Assembly (NCBI GenBank): GCA_002304315.1
Contig: NEUO01000009.1
Location: forward strand, 1 to 45,664
Direction: 5' to 3'
Origin: Verrucomicrobiia bacterium Tous-C4TDCM
GTDB lineage: Bacteria > Verrucomicrobiota > Verrucomicrobiia > Verrucomicrobiales > Akkermansiaceae
Length of the DNA stretch: 45,664 bases
In this document: positions 1 to 7,495 of the stretch, piece by piece
How positions within the stretch are numbered: position 1 is the first letter of the stretch
Layout: every line of letters begins with the position of its first letter
The notes under the pieces: generated by a model
Databases searched by the model: none
The model's input: the letters and a program-made list of their open reading frames with translations, nothing else
What the model was told of the DNA's origin: nothing
Position numbers and translations under genes: made by a program

Positions 1-147
1 CGAGCCCATCCCCTGGATCTAAAATCGAAGCGCCCGGAGCGGTGCGAATCCGTGGCGGGCCGCTCCCGCCGCCGCGCGCTACCCGGTAACGGGAATTTCC
101 CGCCTGAGTTTTCCACACCGATCCTCTTCATTGCGCCCTGACCCGGT

Positions 148-771
148 TCAGCGAAGAGTCGCGGCGATCTCGGTGGCGAGGCGGGCGAGGAGGCGGCTTT
201 GGGCGGCGGCAACGGCGTCGAAGCCGTCGGAGGTGAGGGGCTCGGTGCCGGACCAGGATTTCGAGGCGGTCAGGCGGCGGTCGGGCAGCGAATAGACGCG
301 CCAGGCGGCGTCGAGCACGGCATCGCCATCCGCGGTGCCGTGGAGCTGGCGGATGTCGAGGGTGACTTGGTAGCGCAGTTCGCCGTCGCTGCCCCAGGGA
401 TAGGTCCGGATGTTGCCGGTGCCGAGGCGACGGCCGAGGTTGGTGGCGGTGACGCGGGCGATGTTTTCCTCAAGGTCGCCGGCCCAGCGGTGGGACTCGG
501 CGATGGACATGCGGTTGCCGCCTTCCTGGAAGACCAGGTTGGTGCGGTCGAGGTAGCCGGCAAGCGATACCGGGCCGACGCCGATGGCCGTGCCGCCGCC
601 AGCCGGCGCGGGGCCTTCGGCGGTGAGGACGTAGAAGGATTTGGGGGTGGCGCAGCTGGCGGCGAGGAGTGAGAGCGCGAGAACGAAGAGGCGCTTGAAG
701 TTCCAAGTGAAAAGTGCCAAGTGCCAAGGAAGGCAGGAAGAAGCTTGGGGCATTGTCGGATGGCTATTCAT
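148..771 (-). CDS. pqiC: PqiC-like ABC-transport auxiliary lipoprotein
   Basis: This is the last gene of a pqiAABC operon. The family (PqiC/YmbA, DUF330) is an outer-membrane lipoprotein that works with the MCE protein PqiB in lipid transport across the envelope. A signal peptide with a lipobox is visible: KRLFVLAL, then LAASC, with the Cys as the lipidation site, followed by KSFYVLTAE, typical of the family's first strand. The start is unclear. ATG codons at 771 and 753 and a TTG at 720 are all in frame, none has a good ribosome binding site, and a 7-base repeat array (698-729) lies in the N-terminal coding part. The TTG at 720 would give the most usual signal peptide. Family assignment is fairly sure; the start is not. 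Confidence 0.75.
   Translation of the reverse strand: MNSHPTMPQASSCLPWHLALFTWNFKRLFVLALSLLAASCATPKSFYVLTAEGPAPAGGGTAIGVGPVSLAGYLDRTNLVFQEGGNRMSIAESHRWAGDLEENIARVTATNLGRRLGTGNIRTYPWGSDGELRYQVTLDIRQLHGTADGDAVLDAAWRVYSLPDRRLTASKSWSGTEPLTSDGFDAVAAAQSRLLARLATEIAATLR
698..729 (-). repeat. Heptamer array, type A (copy 1)
   Basis: Read on the minus strand, this is a run of 7-base units: TTGGCAC, TTGGCAC, TTTTCAC, TTGGAAC, TTC. Spacing is exactly seven bases. The same unit order occurs at 6251-6281. It overlaps the start region of pqiC, so it is probably translated in part. Confidence 0.85.
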
Positions 772-836
772 TGGCACTTGGAACTTCTAACTTGGAACTT
801 CGCCGATTGGCACTTGGAACTTCTCACTTGGAACTT
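771..836 (+). repeat. Heptamer array, type A (copy 2)
   Basis: Two blocks of 7-base units lie end to end: TTGGCAC, TTGGAAC, TTCTAAC, TTGGAAC, TTCGCCG, one extra A, then TTGGCAC, TTGGAAC, TTCTCAC, TTGGAAC, TT. The array fills the gap between pqiB and pqiC, and its last bases overlap the pqiB stop codon (835-837). Confidence 0.88.
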
Positions 837-2487
837 ACCGGCCTTTGGCGCGGGGCTTGGGGTCGGCGGAGCCTTCGCGGCCGAAGAGGAGGGAGTTGGG
901 CTTTTCTTCGATGGAGTCGGAGAGGACCTTGAAGGAGCGGAGGGCGGAGCGGAGTTCGTCGAGGGTGCGGCTGAGGTCGCCCTGGACGGCACCGTTCGGG
1001 CCGAGGCTGTCGACGCTGCTGCGGACTTGCTTCAGGGTGGCATCGAGCTCCGCGGTGAGGTTCTGCGTGTTCTCGCTGGCGAGGAGCTTTTTGGCTTCGG
1101 CAAGCATGGCCTCGGCCTCGTCGAGGGTGCCGCGGACATCCTTGACGGTGATGGCGATCTCGTCGGCGGCGTTACCGAACTTGGTGAGGGTGCTTTCGAG
1201 CGGCAGGGCTTCGAGCTTGGCGAGGATGGCATTGACCTTGTCCTGGAGGCGGGCGAGGCCGGAGGATTCGGTCGGGATCACGTCGAGGTCGCCGACTTTG
1301 GAAAGCTGGGCGGGCGAGGCGGTGGGGAGGAAATCGAGGTCGATGTAAAGCGCGCCGGTGAGCAGAGATGCGGTGCTGAGGGTCGCGCGGAGGCCGCGGC
1401 GGACCGATTCGGCGAGGATCTGGCCCTGGTCTTTGATGTCTTCGACGGCCTTGCTGAGCGTCTCGGTATCGATCTCAATGATCACCGGCACGCGGGAATC
1501 GCCGACCGGCGAGTATTCGAAGCTGATCTCGACGACCCGGCCGAGCGGGATGCCGCGGAATTCCACCGGGGCACCGGGGGACAAGCCGCGGACCGACTGG
1601 TCGAAGAAGACGATGCAGCGGTGGTCGGGAGTGAAGACGGATTTCTCCGCGGCGTCCTGGTCGGGGAAGAGGGTGAAGGTGGTGCCGTCCTCAATCGGCG
1701 CGCCGGAGATGCCGCCCTTGGGTACGGAGAAGGAGGCACCGCCGCTAACCATCGACTGGAACGAGGGCGTGCTCAGCTTGAAACCGTCGGCCCCGGCGGT
1801 GACGTCGATGCCGCTGGTGTTCCAGAAGCAGGTGCCGTTGCGGACGAGGTCGGCGTATTTGTCGTCGATGAAGACATCGAAGCGGATGCGGCCTTCCCCG
1901 AGGTCGAGCGTCCGGCGTTCGACGCGCCCGACTTCGAAGCCACGGTGATAGATCGGCGAGCCGGAGGTCAGCGAACCGGCGTCCTCGGCGACCAAGGTGA
2001 GGCGGAGGCCGGGGACGTTGGCGCTGGTGACGGGCGGCTCCTCAAGGCCGTCGAAATGGTGCACCACCGCCGGTTCGTCGCCGGGTTCGAGCTCGATGTA
2101 GGCGCCGGTGATCAGGGTGCTGAGGCCGGAGATGGTGGAAGTGGAAACGCGGGGGCGGACGACCCAGAAGCGGCTGCCGGAGCGCAGCAGGTGCTCGGCC
2201 TCGGGATCGATGCGGACCGACGCGACGACCGTGCGGAGGTCGTCGGCGAGCTCGATGTCTTCGACCACGCCGACGCGGACCGAGCGGCAGCGGATTTCGG
2301 TTTTACCTGCCTCGATGCTATCGGCGGTCTCGAAGCGGACGTAGGCCACGGGGCCTTTGCCGGCGTAGTGTTTCCAGACCAAGGCGCAGGCCACGACCAA
2401 GGCGACGGCGGGCACCACCCAGACGCTGCTCCAGCGACGGCGATGGCGGACGACGGCGCGCGGTTCCTCGTGTGAATCTTCACTCAT
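835..2487 (-). CDS. pqiB: PqiB-like MCE-domain lipid transport protein
   Basis: This 550-residue protein of the PqiB/MlaD (MCE) family would bridge the periplasm and carry lipids between the inner and outer membranes. After a basic, cytoplasmic N-terminus comes one membrane anchor (about 19-40, WVVPAVALVVACALVW). Three MCE-like repeats follow, seen from AYVRFETADSIEAG, LRLTLVAEDAGSL and CIVFFDQSVRGLSPGAPVEFRGI. The last 120 residues or so are a helical, probably coiled-coil tail (LEALPLESTLTKF..., AEAMLAEAKKLL), as in E. coli PqiB. The start overlaps the end of pqiA2 by 8 bases, so translation is probably coupled. Length agrees with the family. Confidence 0.93.
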   Translation of the reverse strand: MSEDSHEEPRAVVRHRRRWSSVWVVPAVALVVACALVWKHYAGKGPVAYVRFETADSIEAGKTEIRCRSVRVGVVEDIELADDLRTVVASVRIDPEAEHLLRSGSRFWVVRPRVSTSTISGLSTLITGAYIELEPGDEPAVVHHFDGLEEPPVTSANVPGLRLTLVAEDAGSLTSGSPIYHRGFEVGRVERRTLDLGEGRIRFDVFIDDKYADLVRNGTCFWNTSGIDVTAGADGFKLSTPSFQSMVSGGASFSVPKGGISGAPIEDGTTFTLFPDQDAAEKSVFTPDHRCIVFFDQSVRGLSPGAPVEFRGIPLGRVVEISFEYSPVGDSRVPVIIEIDTETLSKAVEDIKDQGQILAESVRRGLRATLSTASLLTGALYIDLDFLPTASPAQLSKVGDLDVIPTESSGLARLQDKVNAILAKLEALPLESTLTKFGNAADEIAITVKDVRGTLDEAEAMLAEAKKLLASENTQNLTAELDATLKQVRSSVDSLGPNGAVQGDLSRTLDELRSALRSFKVLSDSIEEKPNSLLFGREGSADPKPRAKGR

Positions 2488-3109
2488 GGGTATCGGAAAG
2501 GTCGGCCCCGGTGTGGCGGTCCCACAGCAGGCGGGGGTCGAAGCTCATGGCGGCAAACATGGTGAGAACGACGACGGCTGCAAACGAAAGGATCGCGGGG
2601 CCGGGCACGACGGTGGACAGCGCGCCGACTTGGACCAGGGCGACGAGAATGGCAACGACGAAGACATCGACCATCGACCAGCGGCCGACGAGTTCGGTCA
2701 GGTGGTAGAGGCGGGCGAGGTTTTTCGGCGAGGCGTGGGTTTTGCCGGCGGCGGCGAGGCAGAGCCAGATGAGGGCCAGCATTTTGAGGATGGGGATCAG
2801 GATGCTGGCGGCGAAAATGATGGCGGCGACGAGCAGGTCGCCCTTTCGCCAGAAGCTGATGACGCCGGACATGATGGTGTCGCTTTCCGGCCCACCGATG
2901 CCGCCGACGGTCATGATCGGCATGAGGTTGGCGGGGAAATAGAGCGCGATGGAGGCGAGCAGGAAACACCAGGTCCGTTCGAGGCTGCGGGGTTTCCGAA
3001 GGTGCAAGGCGCCGTGGCACCGCGGGCAATTTCCGAGCGCGACCGGGCTGACCTTCCCGCAGAGGTGGCAGGAGGCGAGGCCTTGGGCGGCGGCGCTGCG
3101 GATTTCCAT
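2480..3109 (-). CDS. pqiA: PqiA-like membrane protein, C-terminal half as a separate gene
   Basis: This 209-residue integral membrane protein matches the second half of E. coli PqiA/YebS. It begins with a zinc ribbon (CHLCG at about 14-18, CPRC at about 28-31) followed by four predicted membrane segments and the family motif GRWSMVDVFVVAILVALVQ. In E. coli both halves form one polypeptide of about 420 residues; here they are two genes. The ATG at 3109 shares one base with the stop codon of the upstream half (TGATG), which fits translational coupling and a heterodimer. A longer reading frame extends further upstream but only runs antisense-like through pqiA1 and was rejected. Confidence 0.9.
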   Translation of the reverse strand: MEIRSAAAQGLASCHLCGKVSPVALGNCPRCHGALHLRKPRSLERTWCFLLASIALYFPANLMPIMTVGGIGGPESDTIMSGVISFWRKGDLLVAAIIFAASILIPILKMLALIWLCLAAAGKTHASPKNLARLYHLTELVGRWSMVDVFVVAILVALVQVGALSTVVPGPAILSFAAVVVLTMFAAMSFDPRLLWDRHTGADLSDTHE

Positions 3110-3768
3110 CAGGGCTTCTTGTGGAGGGCGATTTCGAGGCGGTCCCAGAGTTCGAGGCGATCGATCCCGGCCATCGCGGCGGCGGTGCAGAAGACCAGGC
3201 CGGCGAGCGCCCAGAGGCCGACGCCGAGGTGGATCTCGCCGACGGAGCCGAGTTTCAAGAGGGCGACCAGGATGCCGAGCAGGAAGACTTCCAGCATGCT
3301 CCACGGTTCGCAGAGCTGGAACCAGCGGGTGACGGATTTCGCGCCGGGGAGGGCGATGCCGAAGCGCAGCGGGGCGGCGACGTAAAGGAGTCCACCGACG
3401 AGGACCAGCGGGGCGATGACGGTGAAAAACACAGCTCCGACGGCGACCAGCGGATTTCCCTCGCGGTACATCGCGGCGGCGGCTTCCAGGATGGTCAGCT
3501 CGCGACGGACGCTGCCGGCGGTCACGGTGATGCTGGGGAAGAGGTGGACCAGCACCATGAAGATCAGCGCGGCGGAGGAGAAGGCGGTGGCGCGGGCGAG
3601 GGAGCGAGGGCGGTTCTGATAGAGCATTTCGCCGCAGCGGCAGCAGTGGGCGGCATCGCCTTCCGGCAGACGGGGGGCCTCCTGCAGGGCGTCGCAAAAC
3701 GGGCACGCCACCTGGATCGGCGCGTCATCGAGACGCGGCCAGGAGAGGGCGGGCAGGTGGCGTTTCAT
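3109..3768 (-). CDS. pqiA: PqiA-like membrane protein, N-terminal half as a separate gene
   Basis: This 219-residue membrane protein is the first gene of the pqi operon. It has an N-terminal zinc ribbon (CPFCDAL at about 22-28, CCRCGEML at about 42-49) and four predicted membrane helices, with the PqiA motif CEPWSMLEVFLLGILVALLKLG. PqiA proteins are inner-membrane partners of the PqiB MCE protein. The start ATG at 3768 is preceded, across a 13-base gap, by a 7-base repeat array (3781-3815) that must lie in the leader. The operon promoter therefore lies in or beyond the 3782-3941 gap; I could not place it. Confidence 0.9.
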   Translation of the reverse strand: MKRHLPALSWPRLDDAPIQVACPFCDALQEAPRLPEGDAAHCCRCGEMLYQNRPRSLARATAFSSAALIFMVLVHLFPSITVTAGSVRRELTILEAAAAMYREGNPLVAVGAVFFTVIAPLVLVGGLLYVAAPLRFGIALPGAKSVTRWFQLCEPWSMLEVFLLGILVALLKLGSVGEIHLGVGLWALAGLVFCTAAAMAGIDRLELWDRLEIALHKKP

Positions 3769-3780
3769 CCTGAAAAGCGA

Positions 3781-3815
3781 GTTGAGAGTCGATGGTTGAG
3801 TGTTGATAGTTCAGA
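3781..3815 (+). repeat. Heptamer array, type B (copy 1)
   Basis: Five 7-base units in a row: GTTGAGA, GTCGATG, GTTGAGT, GTTGATA, GTTCAGA. It faces an inverted copy at 3884-3920, so the two arrays flank a 68-base stretch in the gap upstream of pqiA1. Confidence 0.85.
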
Positions 3816-3883
3816 TCCAGCGGTTTGGGTCGTTGTCGTGCTTGATCGTTGAAGTGGAAGGGCATTTCGGCGTGGACTCTTCT

Positions 3884-3920
3884 GCATCGACTATCGACCA
3901 TCGACCCTCAACTCTCAACT
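3884..3920 (-). repeat. Heptamer array, type B (copy 2, inverted)
   Basis: On the plus strand the units read GCATCGA, CTATCGA, CCATCGA, CCCTCAA, CTCTCAA, CT. On the minus strand this is the same GTTGARR / GTCGATR family as at 3781-3815, so the pair is inverted and could form an imperfect long hairpin. Confidence 0.85.
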
Positions 3921-3941
3921 TGCCTTCCCCAAGCTGGCGGA

Positions 3942-4760
3942 TCAAAGAGGCCGGGCATAGGTGCCGCAGCGGTTGTGCCAGCCTTCGCGACAGCGGGCTT
4001 CGCCGCGGTCGGGAGGGGCGTTGTCGATTCGGCGGGAAAGCATCTGTTTGGCGCTGGCGGCGAATTCGGCGGCGGCGGGTTGGCCGGCGGGGACGTCCTT
4101 CATGCTGCCGAGCACCTGGAGCAGGCCCCAGCCCTTGCCTTGGTAACGCTCGGAGGCCTGGGTGCCGTCGCCTTTGAAGTTCACGTAATCGATCACCGCG
4201 TAGGTGCCGTTCGGGGTGGCGGCGACTTTGTTGTAGTTGCTTTGGAGCCGGGCGCGGTCGGAGGCCGGGGCGGCGGCGAGGACCTTTGGCAGGGCGGCGC
4301 GGGAGCGGGCGATGATGAAATCGGTCTGCACGGACACGTTTGCCGCCAGCCAACTGCGCAGCGCCGATAGCCGTGGGCCACGGAAGTCCTGCTGGAAGGC
4401 GGCCTTGCTGGTCCAGGGCGAGTGGCGTTCGAGCGCGACGGCCGGCGGCTGGGCTCCCTGCTGGCGGGCGAAGGCGACGAATTGCGGCCAGCTTTCCTCG
4501 AAGCGGCCATTGAAACCGGCGGGATACCAGATGAAGTGGCCGATTCCCAACGACGGGAATTCCTCGCCGGCGTTCCACATGGTCAGTCCCTCGACGGTGC
4601 CGCCGGACTCGTTCTGCCAGATCTTTTTGCCGATGGCGGCCTTCTGGGCGGCGCTCAGCGAGCTGGCGGCGGGATTGGCGGCGGCTTGGCCGGTCAGCGA
4701 GCCCGGTCCGCAGGCGGCGAGGGCCAGGCTGGCGAGGAGGATGAAACGGAAAGATTGCAC
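3942..4760 (-). CDS. Lipoprotein of unknown function, possibly lysozyme-like
   Basis: This 272-residue protein starts with a lipoprotein signal peptide (MQSFRFILLASLALAAC; Cys17 would be lipidated). After a short Ala/Ser linker comes KKIWQNESGGTVEGLTMWN and FPSLGIGHFIWYP. A conserved Glu followed about 20 residues on by a GIGH motif recalls the E...TIGYGH signature of GH24 lysozymes, so a cell-wall role is possible, but this is my inference from a short resemblance. The C-terminus contains two Cys and many Arg (EARCREGWHNRCGTYARPL). It is probably transcribed alone: the pqi operon lies downstream, and the divergent DUF3147 gene starts only 43 bases away. Confidence 0.7.
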   Translation of the reverse strand: MQSFRFILLASLALAACGPGSLTGQAAANPAASSLSAAQKAAIGKKIWQNESGGTVEGLTMWNAGEEFPSLGIGHFIWYPAGFNGRFEESWPQFVAFARQQGAQPPAVALERHSPWTSKAAFQQDFRGPRLSALRSWLAANVSVQTDFIIARSRAALPKVLAAAPASDRARLQSNYNKVAATPNGTYAVIDYVNFKGDGTQASERYQGKGWGLLQVLGSMKDVPAGQPAAAEFAASAKQMLSRRIDNAPPDRGEARCREGWHNRCGTYARPL

Positions 4761-4803
4761 GACGCCGTATTTCCACGACTTTCAGGCCAACCGCAAGCAG
4801 GAC

Positions 4804-5193
4804 ATGGACAAGATTCCCTGGGACAAGCTCTTCAAGCTCACCGGCTACGACGTGGTGAAGCTCCTCCTCACCGCGTTCATCATCCTGATGGTGACCAAGG
4901 TGCAGATCTTCAGCGACCGGCTTTCGGCGCTGCTGATCGCGCTGCCGTTCACCTCGCTGGTGGCGATGTTCTGGATGCAGGCGGAGAAGCAGCCGGCGGA
5001 AAAGATCGCGAATCACGCCGAGGGGACCTTCTGGTTCGTGCTGCCGACCTTGCCGATGTTCCTGATTCTGCCGTGGATGCTACGGCACGGTTGGGGCTTC
5101 TGGCTGGCGCTGGGGGTGAACTGCCTGCTGACGACCGGATTTTTCTGGCTGACGGTGGTGGTTCTGCGGCGCTTCGGCATCAATCTCATGTGA
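4804..5193 (+). CDS. DUF3147-family membrane protein
   Basis: The 129-residue product has four predicted membrane helices. The segment LIALPFTSLVAMFWM..., then EGTFWFVLPTLPMFLILPWML and GFWLALGVNCLLTT, matches what I remember of the DUF3147 family (about 120 residues, function unknown). An in-frame opening extends far upstream, but that part is antisense to the lipoprotein gene. The ATG at 4804 (MDKIPWDKLFKLTGYD) begins the recognisable protein. It is divergent from the lipoprotein gene, so the 4761-4803 gap would have to hold both promoters. Confidence 0.8.
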   Translation: MDKIPWDKLFKLTGYDVVKLLLTAFIILMVTKVQIFSDRLSALLIALPFTSLVAMFWMQAEKQPAEKIANHAEGTFWFVLPTLPMFLILPWMLRHGWGFWLALGVNCLLTTGFFWLTVVVLRRFGINLM

Positions 5194-5358
5194 TTTTGGC
5201 ACGATTCGGTTTTTGCCCTTGTCATCTCGGGGTTGATTTGGTCTTTCCCGCCCTCCGGCCGATTCAGGTCGTCACGGAATTTCAGGCACGGCATGTCTCC
5301 CGATAACATCGTCCCCATCGAGCAGCCGAAGCCCCATTCCCGGTTTCCAGGTACATCC

Positions 5359-5571
5359 ATGAAAAGTGATCTTGTCGAGAAAGCGTCCGAGATTGTCAGC
5401 GATCCGCTGATCTTGATCAACATGGTCTCCAAGCGGGTAAAGCAGCTGAACAGCGGCCGTTCGCCGTTGATTCCGACCCGCCCTAGCATGGGTGCCGCGG
5501 ACATCGCCCTGACCGAAATCATCGAGGGCAAGATCCGTCTGGTCCCCGGTGGTGCCACGGAGTCGCCTTGA
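5359..5571 (+). CDS. rpoZ: RNA polymerase omega subunit
   Basis: The 70-residue product matches the omega subunit, a small assembly factor that binds the beta' subunit of RNA polymerase. The key region is intact: SDPLILINMVSKRVKQLNSG followed by ADIALTEIIEGKI, the usual 'R..L..G..pl......ia..EI..GKi' pattern. I chose the ATG at 5359 because it puts the conserved region near the N-terminus; an in-frame ATG at 5293 would add 22 non-conserved residues. It lies 41 bases before smpB, and the two are probably co-transcribed. Confidence 0.87.
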   Translation: MKSDLVEKASEIVSDPLILINMVSKRVKQLNSGRSPLIPTRPSMGAADIALTEIIEGKIRLVPGGATESP

Positions 5572-5612
5572 GCGGCGTCCCGCCCCGCGCCCGATTCGTG
5601 GCGTGACATCCC

Positions 5613-6071
5613 ATGAGTGCGGAAATTTCCAACAACCGGAAGGCCCGCCGTGATTTCAATATCTCGGAGACCTACGAGGCCGGGATTGAATTGAAGGGCA
5701 CCGAGGTCAAATCGATCCGGGCGGGGAAGGTGAATATTTCCGATGCGTTCGCGCGGGTCGAGCGGGGACAGTTGTTTCTTTACGGCTGCGACATCCAGCC
5801 GTGGGAAACCGCGGGGAAGTTCTTCCAGCACGAGCCCAAGCGCCCGCGGCGGCTGCTGGTTCACAAGAAGGAAATCCTCAAGCTGGATCAGGCGACTTCG
5901 GTCAAGGGGGCGTCTCTGCCTTGCCTGCGGATGTACTGGAAGAACGGCTGCGTGAAAATCGAGCTCGGCGTCGGCAAGGGCAAGACCCACTCCGACCTGC
6001 GGCATAGCCTGAAGGAAAGAGTCGAGCTGCGGGAAGCCCAGCGCGAGGTGGCGAGGTTCAACCGGCAGTAG
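5613..6071 (+). CDS. smpB: SsrA-binding protein SmpB
   Basis: SmpB binds tmRNA and brings it to stalled ribosomes for trans-translation. The 152-residue length is usual. Signatures seen: NNRKARRDFNISETYEAGIEL (family N-terminus), GTEVKSIRAGKVNISDAFARV, HEPKRPRRLLVHKKEI, and the basic C-terminal tail THSDLRHSLKERVELREAQRE that inserts in the decoding centre. No ssrA gene is visible near it. A paired palindrome (6088-6243) follows directly. Confidence 0.96.
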   Translation: MSAEISNNRKARRDFNISETYEAGIELKGTEVKSIRAGKVNISDAFARVERGQLFLYGCDIQPWETAGKFFQHEPKRPRRLLVHKKEILKLDQATSVKGASLPCLRMYWKNGCVKIELGVGKGKTHSDLRHSLKERVELREAQREVARFNRQ

Positions 6072-6087
6072 GCGGGAGCGCCAAAGC

Positions 6088-6243
6088 CGGGAGCGCTGGT
6101 CTGCGACCGGCCGAACGGTCCAGCAAGGTGGTCTGGTTCGAGCGCTTTCCCTCGGCCTGGGAATGCATCGAAGCCGGCTTCGGGCCGAGGAGTGGATACG
6201 GGCAGCTGGGGACCGTTCGGCCGGTCGCAGACCGGCGCTCCCG
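6088..6243. repeat. Long inverted repeat between smpB and plsC
   Basis: A left arm (6088-6121) and right arm (6210-6243) of about 34 bases are reverse complements with one mismatch. The arms share the core GGGAGCGCYGGTCTGCGACC with the shorter palindrome at 32731-32799, so this is a dispersed family. The interior (6122-6209) has a smaller CTCGGCC/GGCCGAG hairpin. It may act as an mRNA end or stabiliser after smpB; there is no T-tract. Confidence 0.8.
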
Positions 6244-6250
6244 GGTTGGT

Positions 6251-6281
6251 TTGGCACTTGGCACTTTTTCCTTGGAACTTC
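6251..6281 (+). repeat. Heptamer array, type A (copy 3)
   Basis: Units TTGGCAC, TTGGCAC, TTTTTCC, TTGGAAC, TTC, in the same order as in copy 1 at 698-729 (minus strand). It ends 11 bases before the GTG start of the acyltransferase gene. Confidence 0.87.
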
Positions 6282-6292
6282 ATCCTCCGCCC

Positions 6293-7492
6293 GTGCGCCG
6301 CCTCCGCAACGACCTCCCCTACACCTTCCGCCCGCCGCAACCGGCCGGCTGGTTTCGTCCGCTGGGGCTGTGGGCGAACCGCTCGATTTTCATGGAACGG
6401 AAGTTCCGCGTCGCGCGGCTGGAGATCGAGGGCTTCGAGCGGGTGAAGGCGCTTTCCCAAGTCGGCCACGCCGTGCTGCTGGCCCCGAACCACGCGGACC
6501 ACGCCGACCCGCACGTGATGATCGACGCCATCGCCCGCCACGGGATGCGTTCGCATTTCATGGCCGCGCGCGAGGTCTTCGAAATCAGCAAGGGCGGCGC
6601 CTGGGCGCTCCAGAAGATGGGCGTGTTTTCGGTCGACCGCGACGGCCCCGACCTTTCCGCGATCAAGACCGCGATCACCTTGCTGGAGAAATCCAGTGAC
6701 CCGCTGGTGATCTACCCCGAGGGCGAAATTTACCATCACCACGAGCGGCTGGACCCGCTGCACGAAGGCGTCGCCTCGATCCTCCTGAAGGCCGCGACCC
6801 GCCTGAGCGGCGAAAAGCAGGCCTACTTGGTGCCGGTTGGCATCCGCTTCCGTCACGATCCCGCGGTGGAGGCGACTTTTTGCGCCCGGCTGGCACGCTT
6901 GGAGGATCGCATCGGCTGGACCCCGCGGCCGGCGATGCCTCTCGACGAACGGATTCTCAGGCTGGGGGCCGGCCTGCTCGGGTTGAAGGAGATGGAGCAC
7001 CTCGGCGAATCCGGCCGCGGCCCGCTGCAGGAGCGACTCACCACGCTGTGCGAAAGCCTGCTGGCCGCCGCAGAAGCCCGCCAGGGCCGCGATGCCAAGT
7101 CACTGACCGCCCCCGAGCGCGTCCGGGCCCAGCGCTACCGGATCCGCCGGCGCTTGCTCGATCTTGAGAATCCGCCGTCGCCCGCCGAGAAAACCGCGCT
7201 GCTCGACGACCTCGACCGCGTCTTCACCGCGCTCCAGGCGCACAGCTACATCGGCGACTACCTGCTCGCCGAGGCCACCCTCGACCGCCGCGCCGAGACG
7301 ATCATGAAGCTGGAGGAGGACCTGCTCGGCTTCCCAACTTATCCGGCGCCGCGGGTCGCGCACGTGGCCGCGGGCGAGCCGGTGCCGGTCAGCGAGCTGC
7401 TGGCCTCTGGCGGACTGCCCGCAAAAGGTGGGGCAACCCCGTTGACCGCCTTGTTGGAAAACCGCCTGATCGAACTTCTCGCCCGACTTTGA
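6293..7492 (+). CDS. PlsC-family 1-acyl-glycerol-phosphate acyltransferase
   Basis: The 399-residue protein carries the acyltransferase signatures: NHADHADPH (an HX4D catalytic motif, residues about 63-71) and YPEGEIYHHHE (the FPEG-type substrate motif, about 143-153). The first 230 residues form the PlsC domain; the rest is helical and not recognised. The family moves fatty acyl chains to lysophosphatidate or similar acceptors at the membrane. I chose the GTG at 6293 because the frame upstream runs through a palindrome and a heptamer repeat, and the protein begins VRRLRNDLPYTF here. The stop lies 3 bases before the next start, so the two genes are one unit. Confidence 0.85.
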   Translation: MRRLRNDLPYTFRPPQPAGWFRPLGLWANRSIFMERKFRVARLEIEGFERVKALSQVGHAVLLAPNHADHADPHVMIDAIARHGMRSHFMAAREVFEISKGGAWALQKMGVFSVDRDGPDLSAIKTAITLLEKSSDPLVIYPEGEIYHHHERLDPLHEGVASILLKAATRLSGEKQAYLVPVGIRFRHDPAVEATFCARLARLEDRIGWTPRPAMPLDERILRLGAGLLGLKEMEHLGESGRGPLQERLTTLCESLLAAAEARQGRDAKSLTAPERVRAQRYRIRRRLLDLENPPSPAEKTALLDDLDRVFTALQAHSYIGDYLLAEATLDRRAETIMKLEEDLLGFPTYPAPRVAHVAAGEPVPVSELLASGGLPAKGGATPLTALLENRLIELLARL

Positions 7493-7495
7493 GCC

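Noticed and set aside
20-75. tRNA-like stretch with GGTGCGAATCC, similar to a T-arm
   Set aside because: No matching acceptor stem, anticodon arm or CCA end could be found on either side.
721-2475. Long open frame on the plus strand opposite pqiB, and others opposite pnp (8673-11039), the symporter/galK (11603-13270) and polA (30430-31566)
   Set aside because: These are mirror frames caused by GC-rich third codon positions. The opposite strand has clear conserved proteins, and the mirror products are low-complexity Gly/Ala/Asp/Arg sequences.
5293-5358. Longer rpoZ start at 5293
   Set aside because: The extra 22 residues are proline- and serine-rich and do not resemble omega; the ATG at 5359 gives the usual length. 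It cannot be fully excluded.
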